DNA of 25,721 nt from UMGS1124 sp964417835 (lineage in GTDB: Bacteria; Bacillota_I; Bacilli_A; RF39; UBA660), in NCBI GenBank assembly GCA_964417835.1, contig CAYQJD010000011.1, positions 1-25,721 of the forward strand, written 5' to 3'. This document shows positions 13,132 to 22,191 of the stretch, piece by piece. How positions within the stretch are numbered: position 1 is the first letter of the stretch; every line of letters starts with the position of its first letter. The position numbers were made by a program, and so were the translations under genes. The notes beneath the pieces were generated by a model. The model made no database searches and was not told the origin of the DNA. It saw only the letters and a list, made by a program, of their open reading frames with translations.

Positions 13132-14523
13132 ATGAAAAATATAATTAATTATATAAATCAAGAATTTAGAGATTGCAATGATTTAATATATAAAAAAGTT
13201 AAAGTTAAGTTTAAAACTTTCCACATATTCTATTTAGAAACAGTTAGTAGTTCAGATAGAATAAATAATTATATATTAAAAGGTATTTCAGAAAATTCAA
13301 ATATATTAAATATTTATAAAACATTACCTTCACCAAATTTTATTTTAATAGATACAAAAGATAAAATACAAAATTATCTTTGTAATGGATATGCAATAAT
13401 CATTTATTTGAATAAAATTTATGGTGTAGAAGCAAAAGCGGATTTAGATCGTTCAATAACAGAACCTACAACTGAACCTGCTTTATATGGGCCAAAAGAT
13501 GCTTTGGTTGAAAATATACAAAAAAATCTAGGTTTAATTAAGCGTAGACTAAAAACCAATCATATTAAAAATAAAGTTATAACTATTGGTCGACAAACTA
13601 AAACTATTACAAATTTATTATATATTGATAATATTACTGATATAAACTTAGTAAGAGATGTTGAAAAAAAACTCCATAATATAGATATTGATGGAGTTTT
13701 AGATTCAGGGACTTTAAAAAAAATATTATCATCTAATAAAAACCCATTCCCAACAATTAAACCTACTGAAAGGCCTGATTTAATTTGTACCGAATTATTA
13801 AATGGAAAAATTGTTTTATTGATTGATTCATCTCCTTACGCATTAATTATGCCTTCTTTTTTAATTGATTTTATAAATCCTATTTCTGACAATTATTCAA
13901 AACCAATCAATAATAATTTTTTAAAGATTTTAAGATTTTTATGCTTTATACTAACAATTATAGTTCCTGCTTATTACATAGCCATTACAAATTATAATCA
14001 AGAAACTATTCCTCTACCCTTATTAATAAGTTTTGCAACTCAACGAAGTGGAGTCCCTTTCCCTGCAATTATAGAAGCTTTTTTAATGCTGATAACTTGC
14101 GAAATCTTAAAAGAAAGCGATCTACGATTTCCAAACAATTATGGATCCTCAGTTTCTATTTTGGGAGCATTAATACTTGGAGAAGCTGCAGTAAACGCTA
14201 GCATTGTAAGTCCTATTATGATAATTGTCGTCGCAATAACTTATATTTGTAGCCTACTATTTACTGATGTCGAATTAACTGGCGCTATTAGAGTTTGGAG
14301 ATTTTTATTTTTAATCTTTGCAGCATTTTTTGGCTTATATGGAATTGGTTTAGCAATTATAATGTTTATTATAAATATTACAAGCTATAAGTCTATGTAT
14401 TTAAATTATACATTCCCATTAGAGCCAACAGATTTAAATTATATGAAAAGAAGTATTTTTTCTGGAAAAGATGATAAACGTAGTAAATATCTTACAAAGA
14501 ACATAACAAGAGGCAAAATATGA
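13132..14523 (+). CDS. gerKA: Spore germination receptor subunit A (GerA/GerKA family)
   Basis: GerA-family proteins are the A subunit of germinant receptors in the spore inner membrane, where they form ligand-gated oligomeric channels. The 463-residue product has the soluble N-terminal domain (1-260) with the family stretch EPTTEPALYGPKDALVENIQ (111-130), the FPTIKPTERPD motif (206-216) before the membrane domain, and about five helices from 265 to 418 with RFPNNYGSSVSILGALILGE (332-351). The tail is basic. GGTGAAGGAG precedes the ATG. The gene overlaps the next one as ATGA, and a sigma-G-like promoter stands upstream. The A-C-B order resembles the gerK operon of Bacillus subtilis, hence the symbol; the germinant cannot be read. 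Confidence 0.92.
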   Translation: MKNIINYINQEFRDCNDLIYKKVKVKFKTFHIFYLETVSSSDRINNYILKGISENSNILNIYKTLPSPNFILIDTKDKIQNYLCNGYAIIIYLNKIYGVEAKADLDRSITEPTTEPALYGPKDALVENIQKNLGLIKRRLKTNHIKNKVITIGRQTKTITNLLYIDNITDINLVRDVEKKLHNIDIDGVLDSGTLKKILSSNKNPFPTIKPTERPDLICTELLNGKIVLLIDSSPYALIMPSFLIDFINPISDNYSKPINNNFLKILRFLCFILTIIVPAYYIAITNYNQETIPLPLLISFATQRSGVPFPAIIEAFLMLITCEILKESDLRFPNNYGSSVSILGALILGEAAVNASIVSPIMIIVVAITYICSLLFTDVELTGAIRVWRFLFLIFAAFFGLYGIGLAIIMFIINITSYKSMYLNYTFPLEPTDLNYMKRSIFSGKDDKRSKYLTKNITRGKI

Positions 14524-15590
14524 AAAAAATCTTTTTACTTATAGTTTTAACATTATTAGTAAGTGGTTGTAGTGCTAATTATAAAAACTTAAATAATTTA
14601 GGTATTGTTTCTAGCTTAATAATTGATAAAAAAGATGACGAATATATAACTTATTTAGAAATATACAAAGAAGAAAAAGCAGAAAATGGTAGCAAAAAGT
14701 CATCATACTTTATTAAAGGCAAAGGAAGTAACATTAAAGATGCTATGAATGAAGCATCATTATCTTTGTCAAAAGACTTATACTTTGTTCATATAAATGC
14801 AGTGATTTTATCGAAAGAAGCTATAAACAATAATTTAGAAAATATATTTAATTATTTAGAAAAAAGAATACAATTAAATTCTAATTATTTTATCTTAGTA
14901 AGTGATGATATAAAAGAATTAATGGATACCAAAGATGAAGATAATCCAATTTTAGGAGAAAAAATTAAAGATATTATAACAAATAGTACAAATAATGGTG
15001 CTTTAGTTGAATACGATTACTTAGAAAAATTATATAACTATGTTAATCCAAATATTGATGTTTACTTAAATAAAATTGAAGTTGTAAATAAAAACATAAA
15101 ACTAAATAAAGCATATACATTTAATAGTCAAAAAATTGTAGATGAACTAAGTGAAGAAGAAGTAAAATTATCTAATTTAGTAAAAAACAAAAATAATATT
15201 TATTTGAATTTTTATAAAGATGATAAATATTATTTATTAAAAATAGATCAAAGTAAAACAAAATATGATTTAAAAAATGGAATAAAACTTAAAATTGATA
15301 TAAGTGCTAATATAGATTCATTAAACACTAATATAAATTTAAAAGACAGTAAATCTATAAAAGAATTAAATAATCATGCCAGCTATTCATTAACTAAAAG
15401 ATTAAAAGAATTATTAAATAAACTACAGAAAGACAAAACAGATATTTTAGGTATAGATAATTATATATATAAAACATATGGATATAAAAAATATAATTTC
15501 TTTGAAGATGATATAGATGTTGAAGTTAACGTAACTATTAATAAAAAAGGGCTAATATTAAATACTATTGGAGGAGAATATGACAAATAG
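14520..15590 (+). CDS. gerKC: Spore germination receptor lipoprotein, Ger(x)C family
   Basis: The C subunit is a lipoprotein on the outer face of the spore inner membrane. The 356-residue product begins with a lipoprotein signal peptide, MKKIFLLIVLTLLVSGCSAN, with Cys17 as the lipidated residue. The start of the mature part, NLNNLGIVSSLIIDK (24-38), is the typical first strand region of the family. The middle has the Ger(x)C pattern of serine- and lysine-rich helices (SLSLSKDLYFVHINAVILSK), and the end has a strand-rich third domain. It is coupled to gerKA by a 4-base overlap and overlaps the permease gene by 11 bases. Confidence 0.88.
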   Translation: MKKIFLLIVLTLLVSGCSANYKNLNNLGIVSSLIIDKKDDEYITYLEIYKEEKAENGSKKSSYFIKGKGSNIKDAMNEASLSLSKDLYFVHINAVILSKEAINNNLENIFNYLEKRIQLNSNYFILVSDDIKELMDTKDEDNPILGEKIKDIITNSTNNGALVEYDYLEKLYNYVNPNIDVYLNKIEVVNKNIKLNKAYTFNSQKIVDELSEEEVKLSNLVKNKNNIYLNFYKDDKYYLLKIDQSKTKYDLKNGIKLKIDISANIDSLNTNINLKDSKSIKELNNHASYSLTKRLKELLNKLQKDKTDILGIDNYIYKTYGYKKYNFFEDDIDVEVNVTINKKGLILNTIGGEYDK

Positions 15591-16581
15591 TAACGAAAAA
15601 GATTTTTTATCATTAACTCATTTTTTTTCCAAAGCACTATTTATGGGAATTGGAATAAGTAAAGTTTTAATAGATGCTAAAGAATCTGCTATTTTTAGTA
15701 TTTTAATAGGAACTTTATTTGGGTCTATAATACTTTATATAATAAATAAATTAAACTACAAAAAAGCAAATAAGTTAAGAAAAGTAATAATGTTTATTTT
15801 AATTTTTATTTTATTTATGATTGGGCTAACAGAATTTGTTAATTTGATTTCAAGTATTTATTTAATAGATACCGATAAGTTTTTTATACTTTTCCCTATG
15901 TTAGTAATAATTTTGTATATAAATTCAAAAAATATTAAAGTAAATTATAAGGTATCTTCAATTTTATTATTATCATATTTTTTCTTATTCGCTTTTGAAT
16001 TTTTTTCATTACTTCCAGAAATTAAAATTTTAAATTATTTACCATTATTTAATGTAAGTATTAAAAAAATATTATTTGGTGCCTTAGAATTTGCATTATT
16101 CTCTACTGCCCCAAACTTATTATATGGAGGATTAAATAACGATTTTAAAAATATAAATAGTAAGATTATAAAGCAATATTTAATTTCAAATATTATAATT
16201 TCATTAACAATACTTCTTACACAAGGTGTATTAGGAATAGAATTAATAAATATATTTAAATATCCCGAATATGTTATACTAAAAAAAATAAGTATATTAG
16301 ACTTTATTAATAACATAGAAAATATTCTATCATTTCAGTGGTTATTTATAATATTTATATATTTAAGTATTTGTAGTAAGCAATTATATGATTATACCAA
16401 TGAGTTAACAAAACGAAAATATATTTATCCAATATTTTTATTTGTTTCAGTTTATATAATAACTAAATATCTATTTAATAATATTAATTTTCTTTCATTC
16501 TTATATAATTATTTATGGTTAATATGTTTAGCAATATTAATTATATATATTTTAATAAATTTAAATAGTATAAAAAAATAA
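15580..16581 (+). CDS. gerKB: Spore germination receptor permease-like subunit B (GerB family)
   Basis: The B subunit belongs to the amino acid/polyamine permease superfamily and binds the germinant. The 333-residue protein has about ten hydrophobic helices across its length and little else, starting after a polar N terminus (FLSLTHFFSKALFMGIGIS). A usual GerB has about 365 residues, so this is slightly short. The call rests on its topology and its place as third gene of a ger operon, more than on sequence motifs. I start at ATG 15580-15582 behind GGAGGAG, not at the in-frame TTG 12 bases upstream, which would place the ribosome site inside the gene. A terminator begins at its stop codon. Confidence 0.82.
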   Translation: MTNSNEKDFLSLTHFFSKALFMGIGISKVLIDAKESAIFSILIGTLFGSIILYIINKLNYKKANKLRKVIMFILIFILFMIGLTEFVNLISSIYLIDTDKFFILFPMLVIILYINSKNIKVNYKVSSILLLSYFFLFAFEFFSLLPEIKILNYLPLFNVSIKKILFGALEFALFSTAPNLLYGGLNNDFKNINSKIIKQYLISNIIISLTILLTQGVLGIELINIFKYPEYVILKKISILDFINNIENILSFQWLFIIFIYLSICSKQLYDYTNELTKRKYIYPIFLFVSVYIITKYLFNNINFLSFLYNYLWLICLAILIIYILINLNSIKK

Positions 16582-16613
16582 TAAGAAAGATTATTAATTC
16601 TTATTATTTTTTT
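16572..16613. terminator. Bidirectional terminator after the ger operon
   Basis: AATAATAAGAA (16577-16587) pairs with TTCTTATTATT (16598-16608), 11 perfect bp, extended by flanking A and T runs on both sides. It ends the ger operon on the plus strand and the tgt unit on the minus strand, whose last gene stops inside it. Confidence 0.8.
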
Positions 16614-16900
16614 ATATTTACTCCAGATTCATTTATAAATATTTCTAAATTTTTATTAAGTTCTTCTTTTGATATTGGGTCATATTGAATATCTAGATAA
16701 TTATATTCATATAATGTTTCCAAAGTAATAGAACTTTCACATTTTTTTTCTAAATAACAAAGTTTTGCAGCATACTCAATTTTTGAGTAAAGCACATTAT
16801 ATAACTTATCTTCATGTCTTTTATTTATTTTAATTATTGATAAAATTATAATAAAACATATTATAACTATATAAGTAACATTAACTATCTTTTTCACCAT
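16604..16900 (-). CDS. Small single-helix membrane protein, pseudopilin-like outline
   Basis: I do not recognise this protein with confidence. The 98-residue product has one N-terminal membrane helix (about 7-24, NVTYIVIICFIIILSIIK) and an outside domain of about 70 residues with two Cys six residues apart (Leu-Cys-Tyr-x4-Cys), and the segment LETLYEYNYLDIQYDPISKE. That segment resembles the 'module-LxxxxYL...DPxT' region of small pilin-like proteins, but there is no prepilin peptidase site. The start overlaps the tgt 3' end by 20 bases, so it is probably translated with tgt. The place after tgt is where many bacteria keep yajC, but the sequence does not have the YajC domain. Confidence 0.65.
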   Translation of the reverse strand: MVKKIVNVTYIVIICFIIILSIIKINKRHEDKLYNVLYSKIEYAAKLCYLEKKCESSITLETLYEYNYLDIQYDPISKEELNKNLEIFINESGVNIKK

Positions 16901-18002
16901 AATAATTTCTCACAAAACTTTCTTTATATTCTAAAATTGAATCACTTTTTATTGCTTCTCTCAAATCTTCAGTTAGTTTAATTAAAAATCTTATATTATG
17001 TATAGATAATAATCTTGCTCCAAATGTTTCATTAGTATTTATTAAATGTTTAATATATGCTTTTGTATAATTTTTACATGCGTAACAATCACAATTTACA
17101 TCAATAGGTGTAAAATCTTGTTTATATTTAGAATTTTTTAGATTTATTTTTCCGTAAGTTGTATATGCATGCCCATGTCTTGCTAATCTAGTAGGGTTTA
17201 CACAATCAAAAATATCTATACCTCTTATTACATTTTCAATTATATCTATAGGATCTCCTACTCCCATTAAATATCTTACTTTATCTTTTGGCAAATATTT
17301 GGTTGACATTTCTACCATGTTATACATTATAGGTTTAGTTTCTCCAACACTAGTACCACCAATACTATATCCATCAAAATTCATTTCTGTAAGTTCTTCA
17401 GCACAATATTTTCTTAAATCTTCATATTCTCCGCCCTGAACGATTCCAAATAAACTTTGGTTTTCATTTTTGAAAACATCTTTTCCTCTTTTAGCCCATC
17501 TCAAAGTTCTATCTACACTCTTTTTACAATATTCATAAGTAGCAGGCCAACCAATGCATTCATCAAAACTCATAGCAATATCACTATCTAAATTGTTTTG
17601 TATTTCTATACTTTTTTCTGGTGTTAAGAATAATTTATCACCATTTAAATGATTTTTAAATGCTACTCCTTCTTCGGTAATATCTTTTTTATTTGCAATA
17701 GAAAAAACTTGAAAGCCTCCTGAATCTGTAAGAATAGGCCCATTCCAATTCATAAACTTATGTAATCCGCCAGCGTTTTTAATAACATCATCCCCTGGTC
17801 TCAGCCATAAATGATATGTATTAGATAAGATTATTCCTGCATTAATATCTTTCAATTCTTCTGGACTTAATGTTTTAACTGTTGCAAGTGTTCCTACCGG
17901 CATAAACATTGGAGTATAATATTCACCATAATTAGTTTTAATCTTACCTAAACGAGCTTCTGTATTAGCTTCTTTTTTTAATAAAGTATATTTAATTTTC
18001 AT
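16881..18002 (-). CDS. tgt: tRNA-guanine transglycosylase
   Basis: Tgt exchanges guanine 34 for preQ1 in GUN-anticodon tRNAs, on the path to queuosine. The 373-residue product is of family length and shows LTDSGGFQVFS (91-101) with Asp93, GIVQGGEYEDLR (187-197), SIGGTSVGE, LMGVGDP, the nucleophile Asp266 in FDCVNPTR, and the zinc site Cys304, Cys306, Cys309 and His335. AGGAAG lies before the ATG. The partner queA is on the same strand upstream, separated by an opposing small gene, so the two queuosine genes are close but not in one operon. Confidence 0.97.
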   Translation of the reverse strand: MKIKYTLLKKEANTEARLGKIKTNYGEYYTPMFMPVGTLATVKTLSPEELKDINAGIILSNTYHLWLRPGDDVIKNAGGLHKFMNWNGPILTDSGGFQVFSIANKKDITEEGVAFKNHLNGDKLFLTPEKSIEIQNNLDSDIAMSFDECIGWPATYEYCKKSVDRTLRWAKRGKDVFKNENQSLFGIVQGGEYEDLRKYCAEELTEMNFDGYSIGGTSVGETKPIMYNMVEMSTKYLPKDKVRYLMGVGDPIDIIENVIRGIDIFDCVNPTRLARHGHAYTTYGKINLKNSKYKQDFTPIDVNCDCYACKNYTKAYIKHLINTNETFGARLLSIHNIRFLIKLTEDLREAIKSDSILEYKESFVRNYYGEKDS

Positions 18003-18024
18003 AAAACACTTCCTAATCTTTTTA

Positions 18025-18033
18025 AGTATATCA
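18025..18033 (-). promoter_or_regulatory. Extended -10 promoter for tgt
   Basis: The minus strand reads TGATATACT, matching TGnTATAmT. No good -35 is seen. It is 22 bases upstream of the tgt ATG. Confidence 0.5.
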
Positions 18034-18081
18034 TGTATTAAAAAAAATTACTATAAACTTATTTATAGCAATTTAAAGCAT

Positions 18082-18153
18082 CTATTTTACATAAGGATCA
18101 GTTTTTGTGCCATTCCCTGTGAATTCTACATCTTTATTCAAAATATGTATCAT
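18082..18153 (-). pseudogene. Possible C-terminal remnant of a secreted/pilin-like protein
   Basis: A 23-codon minus-strand reading frame ends LNKDVEFTGNGTKTDPYVK. The 'GxGTxxDPYV' ending followed by a stop is common at the C terminus of small surface or pilin-like proteins of gut Firmicutes. There is no ribosome site before its ATG and a TGA lies three codons upstream, so it looks like the tail of a lost gene. It lies in the 270-base gap 18003-18272 between divergent tgt and the small helical gene; the rest of the gap holds only promoter sequence. Confidence 0.3.
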
Positions 18154-18272
18154 AAAAACTCACAAATTTATTAATATATCCAAAACCTATAACATTGCAC
18201 TTGACTTTTTAATTGGTAATAACGAATAAAATAAATTTTTTTGAAAATAATAATAATAGATTGGAGAAGATT

Positions 18273-18710
18273 ATGGAAAATCAAAATTTAAATATTTTAG
18301 ATGAAATAAACAAAGGTGCAACAATGGGCTTAGATGCTATTTCAATTGTATTAAAAAAAGTTAATGACAATGACTTTAAAACTGTGTTAGAAAGTGAATA
18401 TAAAAAATATGAAGAAATTTCTAAAAGAGTTAATGATTTATATCAAAATTACATGACTGATAAAAAACCACATGAAACTAATGCTATGAATAAAGCTATG
18501 ACATGGTATGGTATTCAAATGAAAACAATTACAGATGATACAACAAGCAAGTTAGCTGAACTTATTATGCAAGGAACAAATATGGGAATAATTGAGGGAA
18601 GAAGACTTATGAATCAAAATAAAAATATAGATCATGATGTGCAAAATATATTAAATAGCTTTGTTGCAATGCAAGAAAACTCTATTGAAACCATAAAAAA
18701 ATATTTATAA
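18273..18710 (+). CDS. Small all-helical protein, ferritin-like outline, function unknown
   Basis: I do not recognise a named family. The 145-residue product is entirely helical by pattern, with four amphipathic segments (about 4-28, 33-58, 68-104 and 118-143). The layout recalls four-helix-bundle proteins such as the ferritin-like DUF2383 and spore coat CotF groups, but I cannot place clear metal ligands. Notable stretches are GATMGLDAISIVLKK and IMQGTNMGIIEGRRLMNQ. It has no Cys, no signal peptide and no membrane helix. I start at ATG 18273-18275 behind GGAGAAG; the in-frame TTG at 18213 has no ribosome site. GAATA-17-AATAATA at 18224-18252 is a weak sigma-G-like promoter candidate. It stands alone between tgt and queA on the opposite strand. 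Confidence 0.75.
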   Translation: MENQNLNILDEINKGATMGLDAISIVLKKVNDNDFKTVLESEYKKYEEISKRVNDLYQNYMTDKKPHETNAMNKAMTWYGIQMKTITDDTTSKLAELIMQGTNMGIIEGRRLMNQNKNIDHDVQNILNSFVAMQENSIETIKKYL

Positions 18711-18742
18711 AAAAAATCATACATAATAATATGATTTTTTTT
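18709..18742. terminator. Bidirectional terminator between the helical gene and queA
   Basis: ATCATA (18716-18721) pairs with TATGAT (18730-18735); seven As before and seven Ts after extend the stem and supply T runs on both strands. It serves the plus-strand gene and the converging queA. Confidence 0.8.
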
Positions 18743-19775
18743 AATTATTTGATTTTTCTATATACATAGCATCTCCAAAAGAAAAGAATCTATAATTGTT
18801 TTCTACAGCTATTTTATAAGCATTCAATATATATTCCCTTTTTGATAAGGCACTTACTAACATTACTAGTGTGCTTTTAGGTAAGTGAAAATTTGTTATT
18901 AGAGCATCAATTGCTTTAAACTGATAACCTGGATATATAAAAATATCTGTATCTCCATTACAAGGAACAAATTTTTTATATCTAGATATTATTGTTTCTA
19001 ATGTTCTTGTTGATGTAGTTCCAACTGCTATAATACGTTTACCATTTTCTCTCACTTTATTTAGAGTATTAGCAGCTTCTGAGTTCATTATAAAATGTTC
19101 ACTATGCATTTTATGTTCTCTAATATCAGAAACATTAACAGGTCTAAAAGTACCTAATCCTACATGCAAAGTTATATAAACTATATTAATTCCCTTATCT
19201 TTAATTTGTTTAAGTAATTCATTAGTAAAATGCAAACCTGCTGTAGGCGCTGCAGCTGAACCATAATTTTCAGCATAAACTGTCTGATATCTATTTTTAT
19301 CATTAAGTTTCTCATGAATATATGGAGGTAATGGCATAGTACCTAATTCATCTAATATTTCCATTAAAATTCCGTCATAAATTAATTTAACAAGGGTTAC
19401 TCCTTCTTCTAATATTTCTATAACTTGTGCTTTTAATTTGCCATTTCCAAATATAATTATTGTATTTTTTTTTAATCGTTTTTGAGGTTTTGCAAGACAT
19501 TCCCAAATATCATTATTTTTTTCATTAAGTAACAATAATTCTATAACAGCATGAGTATCAACTTTCTCTCCAATTAATCTTGCGGGTATAACTTTAGTAT
19601 CATTCAATACTAATGCATCTCCTGAATTTAAATACTCAATAATATTATAAAACTTTTTATGAGTTATATCTCCTTTTTTACTTAGAACCATCAATTTGCT
19701 CTCACTACGATTTTTTATTGGTGTTTGAGCAATTAGCGATTCAGGTAGTTCATAATCAAAATCATCTGTTTTCAT
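18741..19775 (-). CDS. queA: S-adenosylmethionine:tRNA ribosyltransferase-isomerase
   Basis: QueA moves the ribosyl part of S-adenosylmethionine to preQ1 in tRNA to form epoxyqueuosine, the step after Tgt. The 344-residue protein is full length: FDYELPESLIAQTP at the N terminus, SESKLMVL, DALVLNDTKVIPARL, YGSAAAPTAGLHFT in the middle, LHVGLGTFRPV, VGTTSTRTLE, and the C-terminal ALITNFHLPKSTLVMLVSA. Its ATG overlaps the stop of the upstream gene as ATGA, so the two are coupled. The genes for the last step, queG or queH, are not in the window. Confidence 0.97.
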   Translation of the reverse strand: MKTDDFDYELPESLIAQTPIKNRSESKLMVLSKKGDITHKKFYNIIEYLNSGDALVLNDTKVIPARLIGEKVDTHAVIELLLLNEKNNDIWECLAKPQKRLKKNTIIIFGNGKLKAQVIEILEEGVTLVKLIYDGILMEILDELGTMPLPPYIHEKLNDKNRYQTVYAENYGSAAAPTAGLHFTNELLKQIKDKGINIVYITLHVGLGTFRPVNVSDIREHKMHSEHFIMNSEAANTLNKVRENGKRIIAVGTTSTRTLETIISRYKKFVPCNGDTDIFIYPGYQFKAIDALITNFHLPKSTLVMLVSALSKREYILNAYKIAVENNYRFFSFGDAMYIEKSNN

Positions 19776-20461
19776 TTTTCACCTAATTTTAATATTTTTT
19801 TTAATATTTCTTTTTTACTATCTTGATCTAATTCTTTTTTTAACTTTTGAGCTTTAATATATTCCAAATAATCTTTAATTTTTTTTAATTCGTTTAAACT
19901 AAAGTTACTAATAGTATTAATATTTATTTTTTCATTTAAATTATTATATTTTTCTAGTTTTTTATCTTCTATCTTAGTTATTTCTTTTTTTAATTTTTCA
20001 TCTTTATTTAAACTTTCAAATTTTTTTCTATTTTCATAAAAATATTTCATCTTTTCATAATCTCTATATAAAGAATTAATTTTACTTTTATTTATAAAAG
20101 TTTCTATTGTTTCTAACCCTGTAAATACTATTGCAAAAAAAATAGATAATTCAAGTATTGTTGAATTGAATAACAATGTAATACAAGAAAATAAAATAAC
20201 AGAAAATATGAAAAATAAACTAGAATTTTTTAATGCCTGTTTACTTTTATTCATTTTGTCTTTAATTATATTTTCAACATTATTCTTTTCTAAAGATTTA
20301 AATTGTGCTAACATTTTTTTCTCTATTTTACGTTCATTTTCTTTTGAATATTCAATAGACCCTACTTTCTTATTATTAAGAAATATGTATAATCTATTAC
20401 CGTTTTTTTTATAACCTGTTATAAATTTATCTTGATTGAGAAAATAACTATAATCTTTCAT
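19772..20461 (-). CDS. Two-helix membrane protein with coiled coil, unknown function
   Basis: I do not recognise this protein. The 229-residue product has a soluble N terminus (about 1-70) with a beta-like opening (FITGYKKNGNRLYIFLNNKKVGSI is split by turns) and a charged helix, two adjoining membrane helices (about 80-100 and 102-117), then a long, very Lys/Glu-rich tail (120-229) that looks like coiled coil. Both ends should lie on the same side, most likely the cytoplasm. AGGAGG stands before the ATG. It is coupled to queA by a 4-base overlap, but nothing in it points to tRNA modification. Confidence 0.75.
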   Translation of the reverse strand: MKDYSYFLNQDKFITGYKKNGNRLYIFLNNKKVGSIEYSKENERKIEKKMLAQFKSLEKNNVENIIKDKMNKSKQALKNSSLFFIFSVILFSCITLLFNSTILELSIFFAIVFTGLETIETFINKSKINSLYRDYEKMKYFYENRKKFESLNKDEKLKKEITKIEDKKLEKYNNLNEKININTISNFSLNELKKIKDYLEYIKAQKLKKELDQDSKKEILKKILKLGEK

Positions 20462-20702
20462 ATCAAAACCTCCTAATTTTTTTATTTTAACAATTTTCTA
20501 TATACTTCTCTAGTATATATTCTTAACCATTTTCATGTTTCATATTATTTTAACATCATTTAAAATGAATAATTTAACTTATCTATATTCTCAATATTTA
20601 TTTTTTTAAAATCATTTATTTCTTCCTTTTTTTAATAGTCTAGCATATATCTATAATAAAAAGAAGAAAAATTAATATTATTAAAACTTGATCATACAAA
20701 AA
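20462..20702. other. Intergenic region with a leader hairpin
   Basis: No gene was found in this 241-base gap. A 7-bp hairpin (TATATAC, loop TTCTCTA, GTATATA; 20499-20519) lies upstream of the AGGAGG of the two-helix protein gene and may belong to its leader. The motif GTTAAAATAA occurs twice on the minus strand. No convincing terminator follows the 455-residue gene. Confidence 0.3.
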
Positions 20703-22070
20703 TTACAACTTTTTATTTCCTAAGTTTAAGTTTTCCTCGTTTTTTATTTTATATTTTTTACCTATTTCTAATCCCATACTATAAATATTTGTTAAGAATT
20801 CATTTTGACTTTTAACATTATCACCTATTGATAATGTTAATTCAGTATCTATATCAGGATACTGAATTATATTTAGATCCTCCATATTGGATATTATTCT
20901 CATATAAGTTATTAAATTTTTTGTTGTTAATCTTGTCTGATAATAATATGCTTCTTCTTCATTTAATTGTTTATCCATTATAACTTTTTTATATCTAAAT
21001 GGTAAATAATCTTTTACAACAACCTTATTAATATCCATGCCTTTAAAAATACCAAATGTTAAAACTAATGAAACTAAATGAGTTGGATTAAAAAATCTAT
21101 AATAACTATCTTTAGGTAAATAAGACTTTATTTCTTTTTGAATTGTATCTAATGAAATTAGACTTTCATGGCGTTGAGAAGACTGAGTAGCAATTATATT
21201 AGCAACTTTTATACCATTTTCAATACTTATTCCAAATCTAACATTAGGTAATTCAATAAATTTATCTTTTAACATAAATGCAAAATAATATGGAGTTTCA
21301 TATAAAATCTCAGACCTTTTTAACATAACATATAATTCATCTTCAAATATATTGCCCATATATCTAGGAGATTTAAGATTATTAAATGTACTATCATTAA
21401 TAAAATTAGTATAATTTTTAAAAAATTTTTCTACATTTAGAGCATCTAAAGTTGATAAATTTAATAACGTAGCTTCAAAAATCACTTTTATAATTTCTTT
21501 TTCACTTTTTTCACCAAATACATTAAAAATATTATAAAAAGAATCGCTATGTTTAATAGAATTAATGTAATTTATAAGTATTTGTTCAAAATCATCAATA
21601 TTATGAATTAAAATAGTAGGAAGTGAGTCTTCATCAATTCTCATTTCTCTAATTATTTCAAAATATTTATCAATATTTTTTATTGCAATATTTATATTAT
21701 TTTGATTAAAAACAGAATCATTTTTTATATTAAATGAAGGAGAATACATTGAATTTACTGCTTCTAAAAAAATCTTTACATATGAATTAGAATTTAAAAT
21801 ATCTATATATTTTTCTTCATATTTTTTTATATCTACTAATATATCTAAAGGATTAACATTAGCAGATATTATGTTTTCAAAAGCCAATTCTACTTCTTTC
21901 ATATTATCCAAATAATTTAACTTATAACCCATGGTTAGGTTTAAAAAATTATTTAATGCTTCTTCTAATTTTTTAACATCAATAGAATTTTCTAATATTT
22001 TTTTATTTTCCTCCCCTTTTATTTCACAATATAATCTAAAAAACAAGTCACTTAAAACGTAAAGAAACAT
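20703..22070 (-). CDS. Large soluble protein of unknown function
   Basis: I do not recognise a family. The 455-residue product has no signal peptide or convincing membrane helix apart from a hydrophobic N terminus (MFLYVLSDLFFRLY). The first 250 residues are mostly helical and acidic. The second part contains the stretch FIELPNVRFGISIENG with ANIIATQSS, then FNPTHLVSLVLTFGIFKGMD and YLPFRYKK, which reads as a compact alpha/beta domain and should be the most conserved part. The C terminus is polar. AAGGTGG precedes the ATG, and a strong promoter lies upstream. It is divergent from the M18 aminopeptidase gene and appears to be a single-gene unit. Confidence 0.75.
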   Translation of the reverse strand: MFLYVLSDLFFRLYCEIKGEENKKILENSIDVKKLEEALNNFLNLTMGYKLNYLDNMKEVELAFENIISANVNPLDILVDIKKYEEKYIDILNSNSYVKIFLEAVNSMYSPSFNIKNDSVFNQNNINIAIKNIDKYFEIIREMRIDEDSLPTILIHNIDDFEQILINYINSIKHSDSFYNIFNVFGEKSEKEIIKVIFEATLLNLSTLDALNVEKFFKNYTNFINDSTFNNLKSPRYMGNIFEDELYVMLKRSEILYETPYYFAFMLKDKFIELPNVRFGISIENGIKVANIIATQSSQRHESLISLDTIQKEIKSYLPKDSYYRFFNPTHLVSLVLTFGIFKGMDINKVVVKDYLPFRYKKVIMDKQLNEEEAYYYQTRLTTKNLITYMRIISNMEDLNIIQYPDIDTELTLSIGDNVKSQNEFLTNIYSMGLEIGKKYKIKNEENLNLGNKKL

Positions 22071-22092
22071 TTAACCACCTTCTTTTATCCAA

Positions 22093-22121
22093 ATTATAGC
22101 ATTTATAATTTAAGATGTAAA
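22093..22121 (-). promoter_or_regulatory. Sigma-A promoter with extended -10 for the 455-residue protein
   Basis: Minus strand TTTACA (22116-22121), 17-base spacer ending in TGC, then TATAAT (22093-22098), which makes TGCTATAAT. This is one of the best-matched promoters of the window. Confidence 0.75.
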
Positions 22122-22191
22122 TTATGTAAAATTTTTTTATAAAGTTAATAGAATTCAAAAAAAACATCATCATAATAATGGTGAAATTATA

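Noticed and set aside
16604..16900. Calling the small membrane protein after tgt YajC
   Set aside because: Position and single helix fit, but the YajC soluble domain motifs are absent and the segment with LYEYNYLDIQYDP is unlike YajC.
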